Assembly: GCF_030936135.1 (NCBI RefSeq) | Contig: NC_082594.1 | Span: forward strand, 126,022,668 to 126,086,667 | Source: Gavia stellata | Lineage: Eukaryota; Chordata; Aves; Gaviiformes; Gaviidae | Direction of reading: 5' to 3' | Length of the DNA stretch: 64,000 nucleotides | Shown here: in pieces, positions 13,416-25,800 of the stretch | Layout of the letters: the number at the start of each line of letters is the position of its first letter | Position numbering within the stretch: the stretch's first letter is position 1 | Program-made: the position numbers and the translations under genes | Notes under the pieces: generated by a model | Seen by the model: the letters and a program-made list of their open reading frames with translations, nothing else | Database searches by the model: none | Told to the model about the DNA's origin: nothing

Positions 13416-15689
13416 CCCCTCCTTGCTCCCAGCAATCCCCACTCCCTTTTTCTTTATGTAGTTTAAAAGCAGGTAAGAGAACAACCTCAAAAGCTCTTGG
13501 GAAAAATTTGTCTCCTGAGCCCCTCCAGGTCCTGACAACAACACAAAAACAGAACAGTAGGAAAAAAAAAAAAAAGAGTTTCTAGTTTGGCAAAACAGTT
13601 TTGATAAAAACAGCTGCAATTTGCAAGGATTAGATTTGGTCTGCTGTCCTGCAGAGGTAAGAATTGGACAGTGGCTCTTTATGATTTCACAGCCCTCTGT
13701 GTAGGCTGCCAAAGTAAGCATGTTTTGGATGAAAGTCTGAAAAAGGGCAAAAAAAGAGCTGGCACCAAAAAAAGTTTTGGTGTCTACTTCCAGCCCTAAT
13801 AGTTCTCTTCTAATCTTTAGCCAGGGCATGGGAAATACAATCCTCCTATATTAAAAGCAATCAAGTGATCATATGTTGGATTGTATGTGACTTGAGATTG
13901 GTCCCCTTTATGGGATGAATCAGGTTCATGGAATCTGGTTATAAGCTGAAAAGTCACCATGGAAATTTTTACAAACCTTCTCTCTTCTTTACCCCCCAAA
14001 AGTAACTTGTTCCTTTCTAGAATTTTTTTTTTTCTTCTTTTGATGATATGCGAGGAGTAAAGCAAGGAGGACATATATCTACCTGAAATAATATCTAAGA
14101 TTTCTTTCAAGTTATCCTACTGTATTTTAGTTCCTTAGAGCTCTCTTTCACTGTCATGTGGCATCTAAGTGATTTTATGTATCCTGTTCTATGGTTACAG
14201 ATATAAAATATAAAAAGGAAAAGAAGTGTTTACTTTCAGCTGGTGCAATAGAGCTTGAAATGGTAAATGAAAGCAGATGATGGACAAACAAAGTCCCAAT
14301 GCTATACATTGGTTTTGCAGGTTTTTTCCTAGTTTTTTTAATACCCATCCTCCCACCCCCTCATACACGTGGCAGTGTTTGTAGATTTTCAGCCTTGGGA
14401 GTGTTAGCAGCTGAGTCTTGTGTAACCTTTCCACTTTAGGGCATGAGCTCATCAGCTCATCATCAGTACAGCTAAACCACTGCTGGGCACTGGTCGGTAT
14501 GAAGTGAGAGACCACAGGAAAACAAACAAGCAAACAAAAACCAGTGTCCTATGGAAAGCATTATCTAATAAATAGACAAAAGAGAGTGATTAATTTGCTG
14601 CTAGGTGGCATCTTAAATCACATACCAAATGACATTAAAATTTTGTCCCTTGAAAACTCAGTATTATTCTCTGTGAGGATGTTTTACATGCTTCTGTGAC
14701 ATGGTGCAAATATGGTGGGTGAAGGACAGCTTGCCCATCTAAACTCAGTTTGGCACTTTCAATTTGATGTTACAATTTTCACTTTCTGTTCTGTAACTCT
14801 TAAATAAATTTGCAGTTTTCACAGCTTTCTGTGTTCAGGCTCAGAGGTGGCTGCACTTTAATGATAAAAGTAATAATTAGTATTTACACAGTATCTAGCA
14901 AAAGTAGAAGACCAGGCACTTCACAAAATAGGTCAGTATCATCACCCTGTTTTACCTAAGGGAAAAGTGAGGCTCCTAGAGGTGAAGAAATTTGCCTATG
15001 TTTGTTAAAGTATTGCTATCTTTTTTTTAAGGAGGATTAGAGGGTGCTAATTTTTATAATGATTTTTCCTTATCGTTGCAGTTGATCTGTCCTGATTTTT
15101 GAATAGGCCAAATGTGGTTCTTGGTGTTTGTGTGCAAATCACTGAGTCCTTCTTTCCCTTCATATTCTTGTTTATTTAAAATGTTGATGATATTTTGATT
15201 TTGATTTTAAAATATTGAGGATAATTCAGAGGGGATTAATAAGGTTAAATATATAAGTAATGGTGAAGTGCTGTAAGATCTTTGGCTAGGAAGTGCTTAC
15301 TGACAGAGAAAGCAATATCATTATTCTGCTACAGTATTCTGGACTGCTCTTGAAATACTGATACTAAGCCCAGAGAGCCATGCCTGCCTACTTACATCAA
15401 TCTCATTGGATCAACAAGGTAAAGAGAGCTATTTAAAAAAACCTCACTTTTTTAACACCTCCCATGCTGCTCTACTGTGGAATTGGCAGCTCCTACATTT
15501 GCAGCATCCTCTTGGTTTGGATATCCCCTGCATAGAGCAGATCTGTAAGGTGCTGAGTTGCTTTCGTGCAGTGGGGGTCCTGGAGCTGGAAAGAGGCAGC
15601 TGCACTACACTGCAGCCAGTGGTAAATACTCCTAAAAACCATGTTCCTACAGTCATTCATCTATAAGTCACCATCATATAACCTCTTCT
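13416..15689. other. Intergenic DNA with no supported gene
   Basis: Nothing I can support as a gene. It includes a run of 14 A at 13562-13575. The longest open frame (minus, 13350-13829) owes part of its length to that run, read as phenylalanines, and to the CR1 tail. It shows no protein family that I recognise. Confidence 0.65.
13562..13575. repeat. Poly(A) run
   Basis: Fourteen consecutive A are seen on the plus strand. They do not directly follow a recognisable retrotransposon 3' end, so this is simply listed as a homopolymer. Confidence 0.9.
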
Positions 15690-15825
15690 AAGGCTCCTAC
15701 TGCAGATCTATGCTGGTCCTACCAGCAACAGGACTAGCTAGCCCAGATGTTCCTGTTCTTTGCTGGGACCTCACACCCACTTACTTCCCTTTCCTGAAAC
15801 AGCACACCAAGGAGCTTGATGGATC
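15690..15825 (+). repeat. Local duplication, copy 1 (partner at 16780)
   Basis: This stretch and 16780-16915 share a long alignable sequence in the same orientation. Shared blocks include GGTCCTACCAGCA, CAGGACTA, CTAGCCCAGATGT and GCTGGGACCTCACACCCAC. Copy 2 has a short internal insertion (GGCTCTCT). The two are about 1.1 kb apart. No coding sequence that I recognise is shared, and the unit is not a repeat family that I can name. Confidence 0.85.
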
Positions 15826-16779
15826 ACACAAGTCCATGCCCAGCCATCTGTTTGTTTTGTGTTTGGATGAACAGCTTTTCACATCATACAGCCTAATGTG
15901 CACATCTTCAGACCCTTGCAATGTGTCTGTAATATGACTTGATACAGGAGCCTTATTTTGTCAGCGTTCAACATTTTCATCAGCATTTCGGTATTGAGAG
16001 GTCTGAGCGCTTGCAGAGAAGTGGAGAGGCAGAAAAAAAGCAGAGACGGGTGGGTTGAACTGAGGATGGGAGGTGGTTACTCACCAGAAATGTGAAGGGT
16101 ATTAGGGTGTGTGTGACTGTGATGGGATGCAAACTTTTAAAAAGTTTTTGGTCCCTGGTTCTCACTGTGAGAGTGCCATAAAGGTACAGGGGAGGGGGCA
16201 AAGGGTTGGTGAAATAAATGTTCCTGACAGGTCTGTATGCCTATATTTCCCTGTGATCAGAAATTCTTGGCCATGTTTCATAGGGTTTTCTCAAGAAAGA
16301 AAGACCCCGCATAGCAGAGTGGTAATATATAGATCCTACATTTAAAAGGCAGGGCCAGCATCAACTCTCCTTAGTTTACAAGGCCCTCCCCAACTTACTC
16401 CTTCATGGAAGCAGAAAGTGTGGCCAGTGCATGCTTTCTCCTTCATGTTTTCCATCAGGTTCTTCTCCCCAAATTAAAAGATGGAGATTAAGTTTGATAT
16501 CAACTCTTGTGTGATGCCAATGGATCCCGTAAAAGGATCCCATCTTGTCAAGAGCTGTGTAATTTTCTGGGTTACAGGTGAATGGCGTACAAGGGAGAAG
16601 AGTAGGAAATTTGGACAAAGCTAACTTCAGATGTTTATTTCGTCTAGAATATAAGGACCATTCTTCTTAATAGAGCAACCACTGGAGCAGGTGGTATTCT
16701 GCTCTGCTGCTATCCGTATTGAGGCCAGGGGTCTGTGGAAGTGAGGGGATGGCTTTTACTGAAGGCATGGGACCTCTCC

Positions 16780-16915
16780 TAAGGTTTCTACTGCAAATCT
16801 GTGGGTTTGGTCCTACCAGCAGCAGGACTAACTAGCCCAGATGTCCCTGTCCTTTGCTGGCTCTCTGCTGGGACCTCACACCCACCTATGTCCTGTCTTG
16901 AAACAGCAGCCCAGG
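16780..16915 (+). repeat. Local duplication, copy 2 (partner at 15690)
   Basis: Direct repeat of 15690-15825 with moderate divergence, plus an 8-base duplication of the GCTGGCTCTCTGCTGGGACC type that the first copy lacks. After the shared block both copies continue to a similar CCT..CTTGAAACAGCA segment, so the duplicated unit is at least 130 bases. Confidence 0.85.
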
Positions 16916-19900
16916 AGGTATGGAAGGAGTGGGGGCTGCAGGAGGGAATTAGCTGCTCTGTGGACCCCAGGTAGTAGATAGATTTTGATTCCTATAATAA
17001 AGAGGAGAACGAGCCTTCCCACTGAGAAGGTGGAGTGCTGAAAAAGGAGAGGAACTCCTGTCCCTAACTGCAGTCCTTTGAATTCTCATTAATCACTCCC
17101 TCATCTTCTTCCCAATTTGCCTTTTACCACCCCAACCCTCGAGATCCCAACGGCTTTTCCCTATTCCCTTCTCCGTACCATCAGAACCTACTTACCATTG
17201 CACCTCTGAGTATTGCCGTATACCACGGAGATTTCTCCAACGATTTCTGAATGAGCTTGTTGGTGCATAGAATGTTATTTTTGTTGATTTTTCTTAGAAC
17301 TGCCTTATTGCTTGATGGTGTCATGCACAAAAAGAGAAAATGCCTTTTTTTGTGAGAACGTCCTGTCACAAGTGAAGCTCCACATGTAAGAAATTGAGTC
17401 ACTAGAATCCTAAATCTAATAAAAGAGTATGTGGAGGACTAATGCTTCTGCTATGGCAGTGTTCCTCATAGCGTGAGGTGAAACTGTCATCTAGTGGTCA
17501 TAATAGGTGTTCCTGAATTACCATTTTCATTCAGAATGTTTCTTATTCCCAGAATGTATCACCTGAAAATACTAAACTAAAAAATATATGTATATCTGAG
17601 AGGCTTTGAGGTGAAGGGAAAAACCCTAAAATCTTTGATCAAGAATAAACAATTTATAACTTTGTGCAGCAGGGCTGTGGACTCCCTTTTTCCTGTCTCT
17701 CCCACAATTTACCACAGTGTCATTCTGGCTTCTGCCTTACTGAACAGCTGTGGGAGGCTGAAGATCAAGATAACTGAAGCTAAAATATGGCATCAAAAGA
17801 AGTCTTGTTAGGTATACTACTACAATCATTTTACAGCCTCAAATTCAAATTTCCCCTTAAAAATAGTAGCAACACTTCACCCTAACTCATCCTAGAAGGT
17901 CAAGTTTCATTACAGCATTGGTGCAATGCCAGTGTTTTCAGTTGGACAAGCACGGGTTGTAAGGGAGAATAGCCTTCAGCCTGAAAGTGTAGGTCTTCTG
18001 TTGTGCATTGACTCCAGCAAGTTGTAGTAAACCTGCAGGGATATATCAGGAAACAACAGGTACCATGAGTGGGCACAGCCTCACGCTTCTAGATCTTTGA
18101 GTACAGAGCTCTTTATATAAAAGCTGCTCTGTAGCAAGTATATTGATACTGTCAGAAAAGAGCTGACTGTGCATCTCCTGACTGTGGGCTTGTTAATGTA
18201 TTAGTGGTTTACAGCTGACTGATTGGTAAAGCTAATACTAACACCTAGATAATAATTACTGGAGTTCAGAGAATAAATGTGAAAAACAGCGGGACTGGTA
18301 GACAGTGTAATAAGAATATGGTCTTACAAAGAGGAAAACTGGCAGAGCAAAGTGCGGTGTTAAGAGTTCGATGATGCAGGCTAGAATATTGCTGCATAGC
18401 ATTAGCACCTGCATCTAGTATCTGTGATACTGTGGACGGAAGCGGGTGTGATTCTCAGTTTTCGTATGGAGAGATTCATGTGTACTGATCAGTGACGAAG
18501 CTTTTATGCAAGCCATATCTCCTGGAGCAAATTGGCTAATGTAAGTCATAATACTTAGCAAACAAACTTCCTATCTAGCTCAGTTTGCAGATTCTGTGTA
18601 TATTTGTATTTTCACAAGGTGTTGGAGCCCCAGTTTTGGATTAGAATCCATTTATTCAAGGTGCTTGCAAACTCAGAACCTCAAGATAGCATCTGCCTTG
18701 TAGTGCCTACAGTTTTAAGTATATATTGAGAGGTAATGCTGACAGAGGCAGGTGATGGGGGCCATAAGGGAATTACAAGACAATCTGATCTGTGTAATTA
18801 GCAGTAATTCCAGTATGCCCACACTCTAAAAAATGTCATCTTTATTGAACAGGTGTCATTGCAGAAGATAAGCAAAGACACTGAAGAAACATGATGAGGT
18901 ACCTTTCTGGATGTTTATGCAGTTTTCTAACCGAAGAGTGTCCTATCTGAGGTAAATGGCAAAAAGTACAACATGAATTCTTTTTAAACATAACATGTGG
19001 TCAAAGTTAGCTGGCATCTTTAGTCTGTCAGAGAGAAATGACTTCTCAATAGTGAATGCAAGGGAGAATGGGTTAGGCTATGGAAGCCTTTCTTACATAT
19101 TCAGTAGTGAAAATTCTTTGCTCAGTATTTTCTGTGAATAGGTTTTGGTCTGACTGCGTAGCTTCTTTCTGTGCAAATGTATTTTTTGAGCTTGCTTTCT
19201 AGTTATGACTAAATGCATTCCACACTTTTCTTTCCCTACCAGTTAAATATGAATCAGTTTTTACTCTGCTTATGAAGGTTTTAGAATTTTTTTATTTATT
19301 TTCATAAATGTTTTTTCACAATCATTTCTTTAACATTCCCTTGCCAGTACACTCATTCTCTAGATTTGTATGAGGAAGTCCCTGCTAGAAGCAGGTGGCT
19401 ATGCCAATGCTCACGTGGAAGTCATCCAGCTCTAACGTGAAAACTTGAATTGCTATTGCCGGTAGGATGAAAATCAAAGATATTGAAGTCATTTTAATTC
19501 GTAACTGGAAGTAAGCTGGGCAGAACTACAGAGCAGTCACACACTGAACCAGAATGTCTATGATGAACAGCAGGATTACAAACTAGACTGTAAGCAGTAA
19601 ACTACAAATATGAGTAGGTGATACTGGCAGGAATGTGGTTGTAAGTCCTGAAACATGTTGGGATGCAGAGACAGGGTAATATCTGAAACACTACTTTTAA
19701 TGGATTCTGCTGTTAGGAAAGCTGTTTGAAGCAGGTAAGTGATGCTATAATGACCCTTCTGCTAAAATTTGCAATTTAACAGAATCTTATGTGTTGCTGT
19801 AATGGGTGATGAAGGGCTTGACTCTATTCCCATGAAATAATTTCTGGTTAGAGAGCCGCAAGAATTGATATATGTATAGAAGCTGTGTTCAGTCTCAGGA

Positions 19901-22756
19901 TTTGTAGTGCATCCATATTTTAGTACTACCAGTGCCATCTTACAGAATAGGCCCTTAGTCTGAAGGAGGCCTGCTGCACTTCAGTGTGCAGCTGCTCTGT
20001 GGATGCACAACAGCACAGAATCCACTCACTTGCTGTGCATGTGAGTGCGGTGCTCAGGAGTCTCTATAGTCATAAGATAACCATGATTATTAACTGCCTG
20101 ATTAGTGCAGGAATGGCAGTTGTAAACTGTCAAGAGACCAGAATGCGTGTGTGAAGATAAAATACAGCAGTAAAGGTGGGAGATACAAACAAAGTAAAAT
20201 TAAATGTTGCAGCAAGAGATAGCATTGGTAAATGTCATTAAAGCCAAAACATTTCTTTATGGGAGGAGCTGAAAAGCCGCTGACTTTCTTCCTGTGAGTC
20301 TGCAACATGCTGGGGAGTTTATAAGGCAGGCTGGCCTGACCGCTAAGTCAACACAGCACTTTTGCATGGAGGATGACTGCAGCACAACTGCAGCACATTG
20401 CAAAGAGAAGTAGCAAGTACCTTGATGGAGAAAGAGGAGTGCAGAAAGGGACTTCCTCTTCTAGACCTTCTGTGTTGCTAGGAACAAAGAGCATATTTGT
20501 ATATGTGTGTATATGTAAAACTCTTAACTTATTATTTATGACAGTGACAAACTAAAATCCTGTTTTCTGCCAACTTACTGCAGAGGATCTGGCTACATCC
20601 TTGGCTAAGCTAATCAGTTAGGCACAGAAACAGTGGTCTTCCTGCCTACATGAAAGGGCAGGATTAGTTGCTGCGCTGGCTGCTTTGGCCTTCTAGCCAC
20701 TTTGCTGCGTTGGGCTTCAGGTCAGAAGACATATATGCCATCATTAACAGCCTATGTGACTTTTGACTAGAAATGCCCTTAGCAGGCCTGAATGTGGAAC
20801 AAAGTAGAGGATGAAGGAAATAATCAACCAGTTAGCAACCTAGCAATGTCCAGGTCTGGAATATACATGATTTAGTCCACTGTAATAGGCCTGTAAAGAA
20901 TTGTAAAACCCTACAGCTAGACAGCAGGTTAGCCGGTATTACACTTCTGTAAATATATTACATATAAACTGGCAAGAATCTACCTTCAAGCACTGCTGTA
21001 TCATGGGATGAACCCCACTTTATGGACACTGAACAACATAAATGACTTTCCAGTCCACAGAAAAAAGTCTAAGAAGTGATGACACTGTTTTTGGGTGGGA
21101 AGAAAGATCATTGGCCAGTATTACACCTATTTTAAGTGGGGAATTTCAGAGGATTATGACTGAGTTGACTGGCTCTCTTCCTTGGTAAGTCACTGGAAAC
21201 TGAAGTTCCTTTCAAAATTCTCTTTGGAGCTGATTGATATTCAGCTTTGGTCCCTTCCATTCCAAAATGACATACACAAAACAGAGGAAAGCAATACTTG
21301 CGTGCAGAGAGCACCTGGACAAAAGTGGCTGTTTCATAGCTGGTAGAGTGAGAATAAATAACCAATTGTATCAGATTACATCAGAAACTGCAATCAATTT
21401 AGAAGTCTACTTTCCAAGCACTTGGTCATATCTCTAAAGAAGGCTCTAGCAATGTGTGGCAAAGACATTTCTATGATCTAAAGGAAAAATCTAGTTCTTC
21501 TGAACCTACCATCAGACCAAGTACCCAGTCAGTCTTTTAAAATACTGAAATAAGAGGTAGAAAACAGAGGTTTACAAATGGATTTCTTTACTCTTACTGT
21601 AAAGCCAATTGGTACTTTAGCTAGTAAGGCATCAATCCAAAAAGTTTGAGAACTGCTAGTACGTAGAGGACGATTTCTTTGACTTATTCCCAAAGGATAT
21701 TTTGGGAAGATGACAAGAAGTCACCTCAACATGAGACACATTAAGATATATAAGCTAATTTACATACAAAAAAGTGAACTTGCAAGTATATTTAAAAGAA
21801 TATCAACAAAACATCTCGACATATGAATGAAAAAAATCTTCAGTTATGGTAGTTAAAATAAATATGACTAGAATTAGCAAGCATTTTATCCTTTTTGTAC
21901 ATTATTGCACAGTTATAGAAAATATATTTGAACTTGTTTTGTTTTGTGAAATATTTGATGTTTCTTTCTGTTAAAAGTAGCTTACCGGATTTGAGTAACA
22001 TAATTCTTTTACAGTATCTTAATGCCAATACTCTTAAGAAAGAGAGGAACACCATATCGTCAGAGAATCTTATGGGAAAGTAATCGTAATAATAATCTGA
22101 AATACAGAATGAACACATTTAGTGGAAATACTGAATATGAACCTAACAAGTAAATCAATCATGCTAGTGAACTCTCTTTCTTAGTGGATGACCTTCTAAA
22201 TTCATCACTCGTTTCCATTTTCAGAACCGGGAGATTAAAGGTCTTCCCTACCAATATATTCCACCATTTGAGCTACTCTGCACTGATCAGTACTCAGGCC
22301 TCTATGTTAGTAATTTGTGAATTAGAAAAAAGTGGCTGTTGATTGAAGAGTGTTTCATTTTAGTTCAGACATAACACTCCTCCCATCTCCCAAATGTGTG
22401 CAACATAGTGTCAAGTGCATCAAAGTAATGCCTAGAAGTGACTGACAAAACTAGGATCTCCAAGGCAAGAACAGCAAAGGGAAGACTGATCACAACAGCT
22501 TTTTCAGGAAAAACTATGGCATGGGGTCAGTCACATTTTCCCAAGGAAGAACAGGAAACCTGTTTCCTTTCCCAAGGAAGAAGGCAAAACAGGGAAAAAA
22601 AGAACTATACAGACTCATCAGCAAGCACAGGTATTTGAGCAGATCTAGTGATCTATGCTGCCCCAAAATCTGAAGAAATCCTCTGAGAAGTTTCTTTCTA
22701 TAACTATTCTTTTATAAAATAAGTGTGTCTCTCCTTTTCCAGTATTGTTGAATCAT
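16916..22756. other. 3' flank of CD200R1 / intergenic, no supported gene
   Basis: No gene is supported. The part nearest 22757 must hold the 3' untranslated region of the minus-strand CD200R1 gene. I searched the plus strand for TTTATT (AATAAA on minus) from 22756 down to about 20000 and found none. Only variants such as TTTATG (CATAAA) near 21018 and 20260 and TTATTC-like sites near 21685 occur, so the cleavage site is undetermined. Confidence 0.6.
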
Positions 22757-22879
22757 TCATGTTGCTGACGACAGTCCTTGTGGAAGATTCTGCCCCACTG
22801 TCAGATCAGACACTGAGTTGTAAATTACGTTTTCCTTCTGCACATAGGTAGTATAAGGTTCCACTTCCATTGTGTCATC
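22757..22879 (-). CDS. CD200R1: CD200R1 exon 6: signalling tail with ITIM-like motif, stop codon
   Basis: 123 bases from the acceptor ..TTTTGCTAG to TGA at 22759-22757, encoding residues 267-306. The start DDTMEVEPYTTYVQKEN lines up with the mammalian acidic/PYASYTEKNN segment. The next block, which in mammals is NPLYDT (an NPxY motif for DOK2), is NVIYNSV here. VIYNSV (284-289, about 22828-22811) satisfies the ITIM pattern V-x-Y-x-x-V with Y286, while the proline of NPxY is gone. Two more tyrosines, Y275 and Y278, lie just upstream. Whether SHP-1/2 or DOK proteins bind cannot be told from sequence. Confidence 0.92.
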   Translation of the reverse strand, partial: DDTMEVEPYTTYVQKENVIYNSVSDLTVGQNLPQGLSSAT

Positions 22880-25800
22880 CTAGCAAAACAAAACCAAAAA
22901 ACTGTAAATGCAAGGATTAGTTTAGTTTGGCAGGACTCTGCAAGCCTTTCACCTGGACTGAAGAATGTAACTGGGAAATAGTGCTCCCATATTTATTCCT
23001 TAGACTCAAGAAAAGACCTCTATTGCTTTTTCTACCAAAGAATATGTATTGCTGTTTCTGTCAAAGATTTGGAGGATAAAGCTGAGGTATTTGTTCACCT
23101 GCCTCCTTTTCCTCTCCTTCTACCTCCCTGATTTTGGCCTGAAAAAAAATGTATCAGGGTCTAACTCTCTAGAAAGAGCAAATAACATGCTAGAGTCTTG
23201 ACCATGATTGAGTCCTCCATCAATCTACAATTTCAGTCTACTGACACGCTAATGAAAGTTGCCTGATATGACAGCAAGAACACTGGTACTTAACCCATTA
23301 TTTTACGTTAACGCGACTGCATCTGTCAGCAATGACTGGGAGGTAGAGCAGCAGAACAGGAGGAATAATAATAACTGGAACTGACTAAGTCTTTTCAGAA
23401 ATTGAAACTGAAGCACCTTTTTTAATTGATGACAGAATTTGAGCCTAGTATCTACTGTAGGTGCACAGATATTCACGATATAGATGTAACACATCTTGCA
23501 TGCATAGAAATGCTTTTATTTATATTTGGTAGCAGAGAACAGAGACACAGAGCTGATGAGTGAATTGCTCAGCTACACAGGAAGCTTGTAACAGCATAGG
23601 GCATTCAAGAATACCTCGCAGCTTGTACCTCAGCACTCCTTTCATTGTTCTATAAAATGTTTTGTCTTGGGTATGGTTGATTCTTTGGTTGTGGATTGAC
23701 CATACAAGATAAAGAGTGGCCTTCAAAACTTGCACATTATGATTCTGGACATAAAGAGGGATATTATTTTTTTCCCTGTGTCTGTTAATTTGGTTGTTTA
23801 GTCCTCTTGTTTACTAATAGCTTTCTTAATATTCCCCATGATATTGCAGTATCTTTCCTGAGTATTGTTTGTACAGCAGTTGTGGTCAGTGTATCTGGCA
23901 TGAGCAGGGAGATGTGGTGGGACGCACTCCTTGCTAAGATAAAGGATGGCAGTTGCTGTTGGAACATGCCTCTGATGTTTGCTCCAAGTCAAAATTACAG
24001 TGATGATAGGCTTTGTTTTGGCCTGAGATACAGCTAAGAACAAACATATAAGACACAGCAGCACCTGCTGAAAGCAGAGAGTAAAAATCTAATGGTTTCC
24101 CTTTACTGACCATGTTTTCAGGGCTACCAGAAGATCCCTGATTTGGTGATGGTCTAATTTGCATCATTCTCCTTACCTGTGGGGAATGTGCAGGAGAAGC
24201 CTCAGGAGGTTTGGTTTTGTGGCACAGTCTGTGAAAAAGAAAACTAGTATTAAAGCAAAGTCCTTCCTCAGTCCTAGGTTCGGCTGGATCACAGCCTGGT
24301 TTCTTTGATCACAAGCTTATGAAACATTTCTTTTTTTGTCACCAAGAGTAAAGCCAAAAAGCCTTCTCCTGACTCTCTTTCCTTGACTTTTGATCCTGAA
24401 ATTATGGCACTCTGACTTTCTTTAGAGGTCTTTTCTCATGTTTGTGGGAGCTTAAACACAAAGTGGAAGCAGAAGAGTAAAATCAAAGTCCTCTGGAAGG
24501 ATGTACAATTTGTGGTTAGTGAAATCATATTGAACCAATTCTTCACCTCTGAAGGAGAAGATCTGGGAGAAAAACAGTTTTGGAATAGGGAAAGGAGGGA
24601 ACATAGCTGAGGTTTTCAGTACAGGTGCTAATCCAGCCTTTCTCTGCACAAATGATCTCTGTAGTTTTTCCTTGGAACTGTTTTTTTCTCTACAGCTAAT
24701 CCTAAAGGGGCTAGAGTCCAACTTCACGCAGGGTGCTTTTTCATAAATACAGATACAATCTGCTGTTCCCTCTGTTGATATGGCAGGATAGCACTGGTCA
24801 GTCCTCTGGCACTTGGTAGAACTTATTAGGCAGCAGAACCAACCCCCTGATCCAAACAAGAGAGACACTGACAGACTATCACCGTATCTGAAGAACAGCT
24901 TTACTCTCCCAGTTTCCTATTAGAATGAAGAGCTCCCCTTTAGTGTAGCAGGCAATGCAATCAGGATCCTCTGCCAACTTCTGCCTATTTATATTTTACT
25001 CAGGTGCATTATTCAGTGAAGACATGTGCAATGCACAGTGTCTGCAGTACAGAAATATTTGATGTCGTTAATTCAGTTATTCATAGCAGCACAGACTGAC
25101 AGAATCACATGATTTCAAGACACAAACAGTACTTAAAGATTTCTTCTAGCACTAGACAATCTTTCCTTAGCACCCTATCATACATACCTGTCACTGCGGA
25201 GCTTAAAATAGTAAATGACAGCCATGAAGGTGATAATGCTCAGGAAACAAAGAATGATGGAGACATTCAGGATAAAGCCGTTCTCTAAACGCAAAGAGTT
25301 AGTCTTAGTTATATCTTCTTACTGCTCAGTTTCTTTATTATTTCAGTATGAGATTAAAGCTGCTTTAGCACATACAAACATTTTCAGCATGCTTGTAAAA
25401 TAAATATAAACCCCTTCAGTAAAAGGGAAAGTCAGTAATGAAACTTGTCTGAGAAACACAAATGGAGTCTGCATCAGAGACAAAAGCAGATCCCACAAAT
25501 TCCACAGTGGACACTCATAATATTTTTTCACTTAGCCATACCTGAGCTCCTCTCAAGGACTCAGCATATCTCAGTACTGCAACTCATGTGTAGTTCTCAA
25601 AAGCGACAAAAAAAGCAAAAACCAGAAACCAAATGTCAGACAGTGTCAGACATTCACAGCTCAGAATGAAGTGATTTATTTGTTTCTGCTGGCCACACAA
25701 GAGTTGGTTCTCTTTCTCTCTCTTACCATGATCTCAGCAAGAGACTTTACATTTGCATCTAAAAAATTTTGCTGATGTTCTGCTTCCAAGTGATTATTTT

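Noticed and set aside
13350..13829. 159-codon minus-strand open frame
   Set aside because: It runs through the A run (read as phenylalanines) and into the CR1 3' end. No protein domain is seen.
24452..24868. 138-codon minus-strand open frame with several cysteines inside CD200R1 intron 4
   Set aside because: No family recognised and no splice phase fitting the neighbouring exons, whose direct join 4-to-5 reads perfectly. Most likely a chance frame.
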